DNA from: QHWF01 sp036848175
GTDB taxonomy: Bacteria > Acidobacteriota > Vicinamibacteria > Vicinamibacterales > CAVVIG01
DNA length: 13,754 bases
Assembly (NCBI GenBank): GCA_036848175.1
Contig: DAIUKO010000200.1
Location: 1-13,754, forward strand
Direction of reading: 5' to 3'
Shown here: piece by piece, positions 1 to 7,012 of the stretch
Layout: each line of letters starts with the position of its first letter
Numbering within the stretch: position 1 is the first letter of the stretch
Notes under the pieces: model-generated
What the model was told of the DNA's origin: nothing
The model's input: the letters and a program-made list of their open reading frames with translations, nothing else
Databases searched by the model: none
Position numbers and translations under genes: made by a program

Positions 1-1004
1 ACGCGCAGGCCGAGCGGAAGGTCGCGGCCGTCCTCGAGCTCGACGAGCGTCTCGAGGATCTTCTTGTCGACTCGTTCCGACGGCTCGTCGGTCCGCACGT
101 TCTTCCGGCCGAGCATCGATCCCACGCGGACGATCCGGCCCGCGAAGCGCCGATCGCCAAACGCGTCAGCGGTGACGTACGCGGCCTGACCGACGTGGAG
201 CTTCGCGATGTCGGTCTCGTCGACGTCGACACGCACGCGCACGCGCGATCGGTCGGCCAGCGTGACGATGGGTGAATCGAACTGGGTCGAGACGCTCTCG
301 CCCGCCCGGCGGTGACGCCGGAACACCACGCCATCGATCGGCGCGCGCAGGTAGGTCTTCTCGAACATCGCCCGCGCCTCGTCGAGCGAGGCTCGTGCGA
401 GCGCGACATCCGCGTCCGCACGCGCGCGATCCTCTTCGCGTGCACCAGCCTCGACGAGCGACAGCCGCTCGCGGGCCGAGTCCGCTTTCGCGCGCGCCAC
501 CCCGTACGCCTCCTCGGCCTTGTCGAGCTCCGCCTGCGAGATGACCGTTTCCCGCAGGAGGCCGCGTTTCCGCTCGACGTCAGCCGTCATGCTGGCGAGC
601 ACGGAGTCGGCTTCACGCACCGCCGCCGCGGCGTCACGACGCTCCTGATCGCGCGCGCCGTTGTGGACGCGGCGGGCGTCCGCCTCGCGAAGGCGCAGCG
701 TGGCTTCCGCCGAGGCGACGCGCGCGCGGTAGTCGTCGTTCTCGATCACCGCCAGAACCTGGCCGGCTTTCACGGTGTCGCCTTCGTCCACGAGCACGCG
801 CTGCAGGCGACCGCCGACCTGTGACGCCACGCGAATCTCTTCGGACAGTGCCTCGACCAGGCCTGGACCGGCGGCGGCGATGTCGCCGCTCGAATCGTCG
901 CCCTGCCGCGGTGGCGCGGACGTCGGCCGCGCGGTCAGCATCGTGTAATTGATCGCGCCGATCGCGACCAGCGCGACGACCGTGAACATCGCTGTGCGTT
1001 TCAT
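1..1004 (-). CDS. HlyD-family periplasmic adaptor (DevB-like), 3' end outside window
   Basis: Membrane fusion (adaptor) subunit of an ABC exporter; it should span the periplasm and link the inner-membrane pump to an outer-membrane channel. The visible 334 residues show an N-terminal membrane anchor (about 6-25), a first half-lipoyl/barrel segment (about 49-90, with EGDTVKAGQVLAVIE), a long charged Ala/Glu/Arg-rich alpha-helical hairpin (about 93-215), the returning lipoyl motif LRAPIDGVV (219-227) and a beta-barrel region (about 250-334). The GRKNVRTDEPSERVDKKILE stretch (299-318) is characteristic of DevB-type adaptors. The start ATG at 1004 overlaps the ATPase stop (ATGA), with AGGAG 7 nt upstream, so the two are translationally coupled. 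The C-terminus lies beyond base 1. The substrate is unknown. The family call is firm; the DevB subtype is likely. Confidence 0.9.
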   Translation of the reverse strand, partial: MKRTAMFTVVALVAIGAINYTMLTARPTSAPPRQGDDSSGDIAAAGPGLVEALSEEIRVASQVGGRLQRVLVDEGDTVKAGQVLAVIENDDYRARVASAEATLRLREADARRVHNGARDQERRDAAAAVREADSVLASMTADVERKRGLLRETVISQAELDKAEEAYGVARAKADSARERLSLVEAGAREEDRARADADVALARASLDEARAMFEKTYLRAPIDGVVFRRHRRAGESVSTQFDSPIVTLADRSRVRVRVDVDETDIAKLHVGQAAYVTADAFGDRRFAGRIVRVGSMLGRKNVRTDEPSERVDKKILETLVELEDGRDLPLGLR

Positions 1005-1732
1005 GCGACCGCTCCTTCAGCCAAATCCTGAATCCCAAATCCGGACTCGCGCCGCGTGTCGGCGACGATCCGACCGTCTTCCATCCGAACGGTGCGATCG
1101 GCGTAGCCGAGCATCCGGTTGTCGTGCGTGACGATGGCCACCGCGCGGCCGCGGTCGTGCGCGAGCGTCTTCAGCAGATCCATCACGGCGCGCCCGCTGT
1201 GGGAATCGAGCGCGGCCGTCGGTTCGTCGGCGAGAATGACCGGCGGATCGCCCGCCAGTGCCCGCGCGATGGCGACACGCTGTTTCTGCCCGCCGCTCAG
1301 ATCGGCCGGATACGCGTCGAGCTTGCTCGCGAGGCCGACCTGTTCGAGCAGCGCGGCCGCTCGCGTGTGCGCGGCGCGACCGCTGATCCCTTTCAGATCG
1401 AGCGCGAGCGCCACGTTCTGCGCGGCCGTCAACGTGGGAAACAGATTGAAGGCCTGAAAGATGAAACCGATGCGCTCGCGGCGGACTGCGGGCAGATCGC
1501 GCTCCGCCATCCGCGTCACCTCGTGCCCCATCACGCGCAGCGTCCCGGAGGTCGGCCGCAGAATGCATCCGAGGATCGACAGCAACGTCGTCTTGCCGCT
1601 GCCCGACGGACCCACGAGCAGCATCAGCTCGCCTTGCCGGACGTCGAGCGTCACCTGGTCGAGCGCGCGCATGGCGGCTTCGCCCTGCGCATAGGTTTTC
1701 GTGAGGCCGTTCGCCTGAATGATCGCGTCCAT
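1001..1732 (-). CDS. ABC transporter ATP-binding protein (DevA/MacB/LolD type)
   Basis: Cytoplasmic ATPase that powers the permease encoded just upstream. All motifs are present in the 243 residues: Walker A GPSGSGKT (41-48), Q-loop Q93 in FIFQAFNLFP, signature LSGGQKQR (145-152), Walker B VILADEP (165-171), D-loop AALDS (173-177) and H-loop H203 in IVTHD. The short lid (FQAFNLFPTLTAAQNV) is typical of the LolD/MacB/DevA group that works with FtsX-fold permeases. It lies 7 nt after the permease and overlaps the adaptor by 4 nt. An AAGGGG ribosome site is 10 nt before the ATG. The C-terminal tail after the usual family end (ESGFGIQDLAEGAVA) is encoded by near-repeats of CCAAATCC (1021-1028, 1035-1042) and may be a repeat-derived extension. 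Confidence 0.95.
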   Translation of the reverse strand: MDAIIQANGLTKTYAQGEAAMRALDQVTLDVRQGELMLLVGPSGSGKTTLLSILGCILRPTSGTLRVMGHEVTRMAERDLPAVRRERIGFIFQAFNLFPTLTAAQNVALALDLKGISGRAAHTRAAALLEQVGLASKLDAYPADLSGGQKQRVAIARALAGDPPVILADEPTAALDSHSGRAVMDLLKTLAHDRGRAVAIVTHDNRMLGYADRTVRMEDGRIVADTRRESGFGIQDLAEGAVA

Positions 1733-1739
1733 CTCGTCG

Positions 1740-2876
1740 TCACCCCTTGAACACGGTCGCCGGATCCAGCCGCGTGACCTTGTTGATCGAGACCAGCGCC
1801 GCGCCGGTGCACATGACGATGGTCAGGCCGAGCATTCCAATCGCCATCGGCAGCGGCAGCAGAATCGCCGCGCCGCCCTTGACGCTGCCGCGGACGACGA
1901 ACCAGCTGACGGCCATCGCAAGCGTGTATCCGAACAGCGCGCTGATGATGGCTTGCTGGATGATCACGCGATAGAGATAGCCGTTGGTCGCACCCATCGC
2001 CTTCAGCGTCCCGTACTCCCGCAAGTGGTCCATCGTCGTCGCATAGATCGTCTGCGCGACGACCACGACGCCGACGACGAGCCCGAGCAGCGCGGCGAGC
2101 AGCACCGCAACGCCGGCGCCGGTGGTGAACATCCAGTAGACCCGCGTCATGCGGCTGAATTCGCCGGTCGTGACCACGTCGATGTCGCGAACGTTGGTGA
2201 GCAGGGCGCGCCGCACGTCGGCGACGCGTGCGGAGGGGTCCAGCGTGGCGAGAATGAAAACGGTCTGGTCCTCCGGAACCGTCGCGTAGTCCTGCGCGCT
2301 CTTGAACGACGTGAAAACGTACGGCGACGTCGTGAACGACCGAATGCCGCGCGTGAAGCCGGCGACGCGGGCCCGCCGCCCGCGTATTTCGAAGACGTCT
2401 CCGACGCGCGACACGCCGAGCTTCTCTTTGTAGAGCTCGTCCACGAAGACGTTGTCGGCGAGCTTGAGATCGCCGATCCGTCCTTCGACGACGTTCCACG
2501 GCCCGCCGAGCCGCTGTTCGGGATCGAACCCGACCACCTGCACGCTCTCCTGCTGGCCGTCGCGCCGCTGCCACTGCGAGAAGCGGACGATGTACTTGGT
2601 CGCGTGGGCGACGCCGGGCGTGGCCAGCACCGTCGACAGCTTCCGCTCCGAGAAGGGCACGCCCATCTCGATGTAAGGGACGCGCGACGTCATGATCCAG
2701 AGGTCCGCGCGTGAGTGATCGATCAGGCCTGACGTCGTCGTCGTGAACCCCAGGAACAGTCCGAGCTGGACGACGATGAGCACGACGGCGAAGACGACGC
2801 CGGTCACGGTGACGAGAAGGCGGACCTTGTCGTGGACGAGATTGCGCCAGGCGAGCTCGGAGATTCTCGGTCGCAT
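1740..2876 (-). CDS. FtsX/MacB-fold ABC permease, DevC-like
   Basis: Inner-membrane subunit of the exporter (378 aa). One transmembrane helix near the N-terminus (about 21-43) follows the conserved amphipathic start ELAWRNLVHDKVRLLVTVTG. A periplasmic MacB-type domain of about 205 residues (45-250) comes next, then three helices (about 253-277, 303-327, 337-363) carrying the FtsX signature region MDHLREYGTLKAMGATNGYL (282-301). Length and layout fit DevC (one permease domain, four helices) rather than MacB, which has a fused ATPase. The chosen ATG at 2876 gives the conserved family N-terminus, although no clear ribosome site precedes it. It is the first structural gene after the regulator (54 nt downstream of its stop), so regulator and pump are probably one transcript. 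Confidence 0.92.
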   Translation of the reverse strand: MRPRISELAWRNLVHDKVRLLVTVTGVVFAVVLIVVQLGLFLGFTTTTSGLIDHSRADLWIMTSRVPYIEMGVPFSERKLSTVLATPGVAHATKYIVRFSQWQRRDGQQESVQVVGFDPEQRLGGPWNVVEGRIGDLKLADNVFVDELYKEKLGVSRVGDVFEIRGRRARVAGFTRGIRSFTTSPYVFTSFKSAQDYATVPEDQTVFILATLDPSARVADVRRALLTNVRDIDVVTTGEFSRMTRVYWMFTTGAGVAVLLAALLGLVVGVVVVAQTIYATTMDHLREYGTLKAMGATNGYLYRVIIQQAIISALFGYTLAMAVSWFVVRGSVKGGAAILLPLPMAIGMLGLTIVMCTGAALVSINKVTRLDPATVFKG

Positions 2877-2883
2877 CGTGTTT

Positions 2884-2908
2884 ACACCGTGATATGACGT
2901 AACACCGT
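2884..2908. promoter_or_regulatory. Candidate operator: 18-bp spaced direct repeat ACACCGT
   Basis: The 54-nt spacer between the TetR stop and the permease start contains ACACCGT twice (2884-2890 and 2902-2908), in the near-identical contexts TTACACCGT and TAACACCGT, 18 bp apart. Such spacing would put two sites on almost the same helix face. It could be a binding site for the TetR protein or another regulator of the exporter. No convincing sigma70 promoter was seen here, so this is a weak inference. Confidence 0.25.
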
Positions 2909-2930
2909 TAAGTCGTGTTCAAAAAAATTT

Positions 2931-3536
2931 TCACCGCGGGCGGAGCCCGTCGATCACCGAGTCGATCAGGGTCTGAATCACACGCGCGCGATCGCCCCAC
3001 GGAAAGTGATCGTGGACGATGAGCAGAGAGGTGATGCCATGGAGCGCGGCCCACGTCGAGCGGGCCGCCACCTCCGGATCGACTTTCCGCAGCTTCTTCG
3101 CTTTGACACCCTCGGCGATCGTGTCGCGGAGCGTCGCCAGGGCGCGCATACCCGCCGAATCCGGCGAGACCATCGCCTGCTGCCGTTTCGGATCGAGATC
3201 TGACGGCGGCGGCAGCACGAACGCGGGGAGGTAATGATTGGGATTCTTCAGGCCGAACGCGACGTACCGCTCCATGCCCTTGCGCAGCCGCACCAGCGGA
3301 TCGGAATACTCGTCGGCCAGCGTTTCGAGCTCGTGCACCAGCTTGCCGAAGCTCTCGTCGCACAGGCTGGAGACCAGCTCCTGTTTGTCTTTGAAGTGCA
3401 GGTAGATGGCGGTCGGCGAGTAGTCGATTCGATCGGCGACGCGACGCATCGACAGCTGGTCGTAGCCGTCGCGAATCAGCAGCTCGCGGGCGGCGTCGAG
3501 AATCTGCTGGCGGAGGAGCTGCTTCTGCCGTGCGCG
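2931..3536 (-). CDS. TetR/AcrR-family transcriptional regulator, start lost in assembly gap
   Basis: Likely ligand-responsive repressor of the exporter. The frame stays open from the stop at 2931 up to the run of N, giving 201 visible residues. The N-terminal part is a TetR DNA-binding domain: QQILDAARELLIRDGYDQLSM (first helices), RRVADRIDYSPTAIYLHFKDKQEL (helix-turn-helix and the YxHFxxK turn). An ATG at 3449 would delete most of the DNA-binding domain, so the true start must be inside or beyond the gap. The C-terminal half contains TWAALHGITSLL, resembling the WHG-type TetR ligand domain. It reads in the same direction as the pump genes, directly before them. The gene was probably only a few codons longer. 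Confidence 0.88.
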   Translation of the reverse strand, partial: RARQKQLLRQQILDAARELLIRDGYDQLSMRRVADRIDYSPTAIYLHFKDKQELVSSLCDESFGKLVHELETLADEYSDPLVRLRKGMERYVAFGLKNPNHYLPAFVLPPPSDLDPKRQQAMVSPDSAGMRALATLRDTIAEGVKAKKLRKVDPEVAARSTWAALHGITSLLIVHDHFPWGDRARVIQTLIDSVIDGLRPR

Positions 3537-3636
3537 NNNNNNNNNNNNNNNNNNNNNNNNNNNNNNNNNNNNNNNNNNNNNNNNNNNNNNNNNNNNNNNN
3601 NNNNNNNNNNNNNNNNNNNNNNNNNNNNNNNNNNNN
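3537..3636. other. Assembly gap of 100 N
   Basis: Exactly 100 undetermined bases, the usual placeholder for a scaffold gap of unknown length. It removes the start of the TetR gene and whatever lies between it and the 3' end of the PLP-enzyme gene. Only 14 bases separate the gap from that gene's stop codon, so the adjacency of regions 1 and 2 rests on the scaffolding. Confidence 0.97.
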
Positions 3637-3650
3637 TGTGAAACTCGGCC

Positions 3651-4916
3651 TTAGACGCCGGTGGCCATGTACTTCTTGACCGCGGCGAGGCTCTTCTCGA
3701 CCTCGGCGTGCGTGTTATAGAAGTGGGGCGAGAAGCGCAGGCCGCCCCGATCCTGGCCGCCGCGCGTCGCGCAGCCGATCCGGTCCTTCTGATAGAGCGC
3801 AGTCGACAGCTTGCGGATGTCCAGGTTCCCCGGCAGGAACGAGAGGACTGCGGCGCGACGCGCCGGATCCGGGCTGGTCCAGATCTTCACGCCGTCGATC
3901 TTCTTGAGCCCATCGATCAGCGCCGTCGTGAGCTCGCGCGATCGTTTCTCGATGACGGCACGTCCGATCTTGGTCTGCAGCTTGAGTGCCTCGCCGAACG
4001 CGATCATCGCCGGCTCGTCGCGCTGGCCGAACGCTTCGAACGTCTTCGAGATGCCGACGCTGCCGGGATAGGCGCTGTAGATGGTCGCCCAGATCTTCGA
4101 CTGCGCGTTCTTGTTGATGAACAGCACGCCGTTCTCTTTCGGCCCGCACGGCCACTTGTGCGCGCTGCCGCTGTAGAAGTCGGGCTGGATGTCGCTCAGG
4201 TCGACGTCGAACAGGCCGAACGACTGTGCGCCGTCGACAAGCGTCAGGATGCTGCGCTCGCGCGCCAGCCGGCAGATCTCCTTGGCCGGAAACAGGTCGC
4301 CGACCGTGCTGGTGAGATGTGTGAACCCAATCAGCTTGGTGTTCGGCGTGATCGCTTTCGTGAACGCATCGACATAGTAGTCAGCGCCGGGGTGCGGGTT
4401 CGGCGTCGCGATTTCCTTGACCGTGAACCCGTACCGCTTCGCCTTCTGCTTCCACGCCGTGTTGTTGCACGGATGGTTGTCGGCGGTGATGATGACCTCG
4501 TCGCCGGCTTTCAGATCGACGCCGTTCGATACCAGGTTGTTCGACTCGCTGGTGTTGCGCGTGATGACGATCTCGTCCGGCGTCACGTGGAGAAACTCCG
4601 CCAGCAGCCTCCGCGTGTTCTCGCGGCCTTCGCCGAGCTTGACGCGGTTGTCGAACGACGGATCCTGATCCATATCCTTCGTCGTCTTGTAGAGCGTCTC
4701 GAGCACCGGCGCGGATGAGGGACACAAGTTCGCGGCATTGAGCATCGTGAGATCTGGCGGCATCACGAACTGTTCGCGGACCGCCGTCCAGAACCGCTCG
4801 TCCGGCGATGCCGGCGTCGGCGGAAGATCTGCCGGCACGGCCCAGGCTTTGCCCGGGGTAATGAACGGGGCGGCCCCGCCAATGGCGAGCAGGCGAGCGA
4901 AATCGCGGCGATTCAT
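3651..4916 (-). CDS. Tat-exported class V PLP-dependent aminotransferase-fold enzyme
   Basis: Fold-type I PLP enzyme of the class V family (cysteine desulfurase / isopenicillin-N epimerase-like); reaction and substrate unknown. In 421 residues: N-terminal NRRDFARLLAIGGAAPF, a twin-arginine signal with likely cleavage after AWA (24-26); NTSESNN (121-127) phosphate-binding turn; NHPCNNTAW (147-155) with the His that stacks on the cofactor; D228 in LVDGAQS, which pairs with the pyridine nitrogen; K254 in SGSAHKWPCGP, the Schiff-base lysine; and R394 in GGLRFSPHFYNT, the expected substrate-carboxylate arginine. All catalytic residues are present, so it should be active. Export of a folded PLP protein by Tat is consistent with cofactor loading in the cytoplasm. 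The ATG at 4916 has GGAGG 5 nt upstream. It lies 19 nt after the DUF1624 gene, the last gene of that operon. Confidence 0.9.
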   Translation of the reverse strand: MNRRDFARLLAIGGAAPFITPGKAWAVPADLPPTPASPDERFWTAVREQFVMPPDLTMLNAANLCPSSAPVLETLYKTTKDMDQDPSFDNRVKLGEGRENTRRLLAEFLHVTPDEIVITRNTSESNNLVSNGVDLKAGDEVIITADNHPCNNTAWKQKAKRYGFTVKEIATPNPHPGADYYVDAFTKAITPNTKLIGFTHLTSTVGDLFPAKEICRLARERSILTLVDGAQSFGLFDVDLSDIQPDFYSGSAHKWPCGPKENGVLFINKNAQSKIWATIYSAYPGSVGISKTFEAFGQRDEPAMIAFGEALKLQTKIGRAVIEKRSRELTTALIDGLKKIDGVKIWTSPDPARRAAVLSFLPGNLDIRKLSTALYQKDRIGCATRGGQDRGGLRFSPHFYNTHAEVEKSLAAVKKYMATGV

Positions 4917-4935
4917 AGATGCCTCCGCGCAGATT

Positions 4936-6060
4936 CTACGCCAGGCGATAGCCGGGCGTACGCTTTTCCCGTGTGAAAACGTGGAGATCGGCGCGGTGCC
5001 AGAGCAGCACGACGCCGTAGATCAGCACAGTGAACACCGCGCACGCCGCCGCGGTTCCCCAGAGCGGCAGCCGTCCGATCCACCACCGGCTCGCGTAGCC
5101 GTAGACCAGGTCGACGTGAATCCAGTACACGAACAACGAATGCTGGCCGATTAGCGTAAGCGGCCGCAGTGTGACATCGGCCCGCGCCGCGAACGCAGCC
5201 AGGACGTAGATCGCGCTGAGCGCGACGACGAGGATCCCGACGCGGATCGCGAACCACGTCGGCGAACTGGTCCAGAACGACGGCGAGTAATACGCGGACG
5301 CGTGATAGATGGTAGGCCGCGACGCCGTGATGAACCCGATGACAACCAATGCGGCGCCGATGGTCGGCAGGATCATGTGAACACGCCGCTCCGCATCCAC
5401 ATGACGCGCGGCGGCCAACGCCGCGCCAACGGCGCCGCCGGCGAACACGAAGCCGGCCCACGGAAGCAGCGTGAACGTCGTGTAGTCGCCGGCGGGGCGC
5501 ACGTACCACTGCAGCCAGACCGGCATCGCAGCGACCCACTCCGCCGCGCGAACGAGCGGCGTGATCATCGCGATTGCCGCGGCGAATATCGCGTACAACA
5601 ACACACGGACTGTCGTCGTCTTCGCGAGACCCCACACCACACCGGCGACCACCATCGCTGGTCCCATGATGTTCAGGATGTCGACCCGGAAGAGCGACAC
5701 GATCGGACCGCCCGGACTCACGACGAGCGCCTGGACGCGAAAGAGAAACGCGAGCACGAAAATCTCGAGACCGCGGCGCGAGATCGCTTCGACGGCGTCG
5801 GTGCGGCGGCCGCTCCGCTCCGCGGTGCGCGTCGCCGACAGGACCAGCACGAGCCCGGCGAGAAAGAGAAACATCGGCGCGGCAAAGCCGCCGAGGATGG
5901 TGGCGTTGCGAAACGCAAGAGTCTGTTTGGCGTCGGCGCGCGTCCACGCGTCGGCGGTGTGCGCCTCGATCATCAGCAGGACGGCGATTCCCCGCGCCCA
6001 GTCGATGTACGGACGTCGACCGGGACGGGCGGCCGCCCGATCGGGCTTGCCGGGCATCAC
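4936..6060 (-). CDS. DUF1624 / HGSNAT-like integral membrane acyltransferase
   Basis: Polytopic membrane protein (374 aa, about 9-10 hydrophobic helices) resembling the bacterial relatives of heparan-alpha-glucosaminide N-acetyltransferase, which transfer acyl groups across the membrane to sugar-like acceptors. Supporting motifs: PYIDWARGIAVLLMIEAHT (18-35) with the conserved D20, R23-G24 and candidate catalytic H34; APMFLFLAG (61-69); and RVDILNIMGPAM (125-136). The C-terminus has the IGQHSLFVYWIHV motif (304-315) seen across membrane acyltransferases. The start is GTG at 6060 or the adjacent ATG at 6057; neither has a strong ribosome site, but the FTR1 stop is only 4 nt upstream, suggesting coupling. 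The acceptor is unknown. An acyltransferase-3 or OpgC-like role is an alternative. Confidence 0.8.
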   Translation of the reverse strand: MMPGKPDRAAARPGRRPYIDWARGIAVLLMIEAHTADAWTRADAKQTLAFRNATILGGFAAPMFLFLAGLVLVLSATRTAERSGRRTDAVEAISRRGLEIFVLAFLFRVQALVVSPGGPIVSLFRVDILNIMGPAMVVAGVVWGLAKTTTVRVLLYAIFAAAIAMITPLVRAAEWVAAMPVWLQWYVRPAGDYTTFTLLPWAGFVFAGGAVGAALAAARHVDAERRVHMILPTIGAALVVIGFITASRPTIYHASAYYSPSFWTSSPTWFAIRVGILVVALSAIYVLAAFAARADVTLRPLTLIGQHSLFVYWIHVDLVYGYASRWWIGRLPLWGTAAACAVFTVLIYGVVLLWHRADLHVFTREKRTPGYRLA

Positions 6061-6064
6061 GCTA

Positions 6065-6838
6065 TTATCGGGCGGCGGGACTCCGATTCACGGCGCGCCT
6101 GGGCAGCATCGTACTGATCGCGAGCCAGCCGAGCGGGAGCATGACGAGCAAGTACGTCAGGTACTGGCCGTAACGTCCGTCGGGGCCGTACGGTTCGGTC
6201 GCCCAATGGAGCGGTTCGCTGTAGGGGAAGACGTTGGCTTCAGTGAGCTCGTGGAATCCGTAGATCAGCAATTGAACGACGAACACGAGAAGAAAGACGG
6301 CGGTGACTTGAAAGAAGAGGCCGAGGTTGACCCGATGTCCGTATCGCGACCACAGCCACGCGACCACGGCCGCCGATAGCGTGCCGACGACTGCACCGCT
6401 GACGATCGACATCGGCATCTGCTGAAACAGCAGCGTCCCCATCAGCAGCGCCGTCTCCATGCCCTCGCGCGTGATCATCAGCAGCGTGAACAGAAACACG
6501 CCGACGAACGCCGCCGTGCCCGTTTTCCTCGCCGACGACGAGAGATGCCCTTCGATTTCGCTCTTGATGCGTCGCGCCGTCCGCCACATGTGGACCGTCA
6601 GTGATGCGACCGACACGGCGGCGATGACCGCGAGCACGCCCTCCCACAGCGAATGACTCGCGGCGCTGCGGAACAGGAACGCCGCGCCGATGCTGATCAA
6701 GACGGAGAGCGCGATGCCCCAGTGGACCGCGGGCACGAGCTCGCGGCGCCCGCTTTTCCGAAGATAGGCGAGGCTGATGGCAACGATGAGGAAGGCTTCG
6801 AGCCCTTCGCGGAGAGTGATGACGAACGCCTGCAGCAT
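6065..6838 (-). CDS. FTR1-family iron permease (EfeU-like)
   Basis: Inner-membrane iron transporter of the FTR1/EfeU family (257 aa, seven predicted helices). The two iron-binding REGxE motifs are present: REGLE (10-14) in the first helix and REGME (124-128) in the fourth, each followed by the usual small-residue stretch. A family-typical GFHELTE (194-200) lies near the C-terminus. Length fits bacterial FTR1 without the extra N-terminal cytochrome or cupredoxin domains. No EfeO or EfeB partner is nearby, so the supply of ferric iron is unclear. It is the first gene of a probable operon with the membrane acyltransferase (4-nt gap) and the Tat PLP enzyme. A sigma70-type promoter and a palindrome lie upstream. 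The ATG at 6838 gives the conserved N-terminus. Confidence 0.9.
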   Translation of the reverse strand: MLQAFVITLREGLEAFLIVAISLAYLRKSGRRELVPAVHWGIALSVLISIGAAFLFRSAASHSLWEGVLAVIAAVSVASLTVHMWRTARRIKSEIEGHLSSSARKTGTAAFVGVFLFTLLMITREGMETALLMGTLLFQQMPMSIVSGAVVGTLSAAVVAWLWSRYGHRVNLGLFFQVTAVFLLVFVVQLLIYGFHELTEANVFPYSEPLHWATEPYGPDGRYGQYLTYLLVMLPLGWLAISTMLPRRAVNRSPAAR

Positions 6839-6863
6839 GGGTGGAATCCCGACTCGTCAGAAG

Positions 6864-6878
6864 TGAGATCCAATCTCA
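6864..6878. promoter_or_regulatory. Candidate operator palindrome in the FTR1 leader
   Basis: A perfect inverted repeat, TGAGAT-CCA-ATCTCA, sits just downstream of the predicted transcription start of the FTR1 gene. It keeps the TGA...TCA ends and matches 9 of 14 defined positions of the 7-1-7 Fur half-site model (TGATAAT-N-ATTATCA). A repressor here would block the iron permease operon. It could instead be chance or a short RNA stem. Confidence 0.35.
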
Positions 6879-6887
6879 GAATGCTGC

Positions 6888-6916
6888 AGTCTACCCTGCT
6901 ATATCCGACCGGTCAA
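6888..6916 (-). promoter_or_regulatory. Sigma70-type promoter of the FTR1 operon
   Basis: Read on the minus strand: -35 TTGACC (6916-6911), a 17-bp spacer, -10 TAGACT (6893-6888). The spacing is optimal and both hexamers are close to consensus, which stands out in such GC-rich DNA. The predicted start near 6881 would give a leader of about 42 nt. Confidence 0.55.
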
Positions 6917-6937
6917 GTCGGTGTTGTGGACGGGCTG

Positions 6938-6963
6938 GTGACGCGGGCGGACGCCCGTGTCGC
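6938..6963. repeat. GC-rich inverted repeat between divergent genes
   Basis: GTGACGCGGGC, loop GGAC, then GCCCGTGTCGC forms an 11-pair stem with two G-T pairs. No T-tract follows, and it lies upstream of both neighbours, so it is not an obvious terminator. Its left arm recurs at 7945-7955. It is a REP-like palindrome candidate. Confidence 0.5.
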
Positions 6964-6985
6964 ACGCATCGCGCTTCGGAAGCCA

Positions 6986-7012
6986 CATGCGTTGCGATAA
7001 GCTCAACGCATG
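6986..7012 (+). promoter_or_regulatory. 9-bp stem-loop covering the vWFA gene start codon
   Basis: CATGCGTTG (6986-6994) and CAACGCATG (7004-7012) are perfect reverse complements around a 9-nt spacer containing GATAAG (6996-7001). The right arm ends in the ATG of the vWFA gene. In RNA this would hide the start codon; in DNA it could be an operator. If GATAAG is the -10 element, the message would be essentially leaderless and the stem would exist only in DNA. Confidence 0.4.

Noticed and set aside
1719..2714. 331-codon plus-strand frame over the permease
   Set aside because: Antisense to a permease with clear helices and FtsX motif; its product is Arg/His/Asp-rich low complexity.
2931..3449. 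TetR gene starting at ATG 3449
   Set aside because: The frame continues upstream to the gap with a conserved first DNA-binding helix (QQILDAARELL), so 3449 is internal.
3708..4718. 336-codon plus-strand frame over the PLP enzyme
   Set aside because: Antisense shadow of a gene with all catalytic residues intact.
6938..6963. Rho-independent terminator upstream of the vWFA gene
   Set aside because: No T-tract on either side and no gene ends nearby; better described as an intergenic palindrome.
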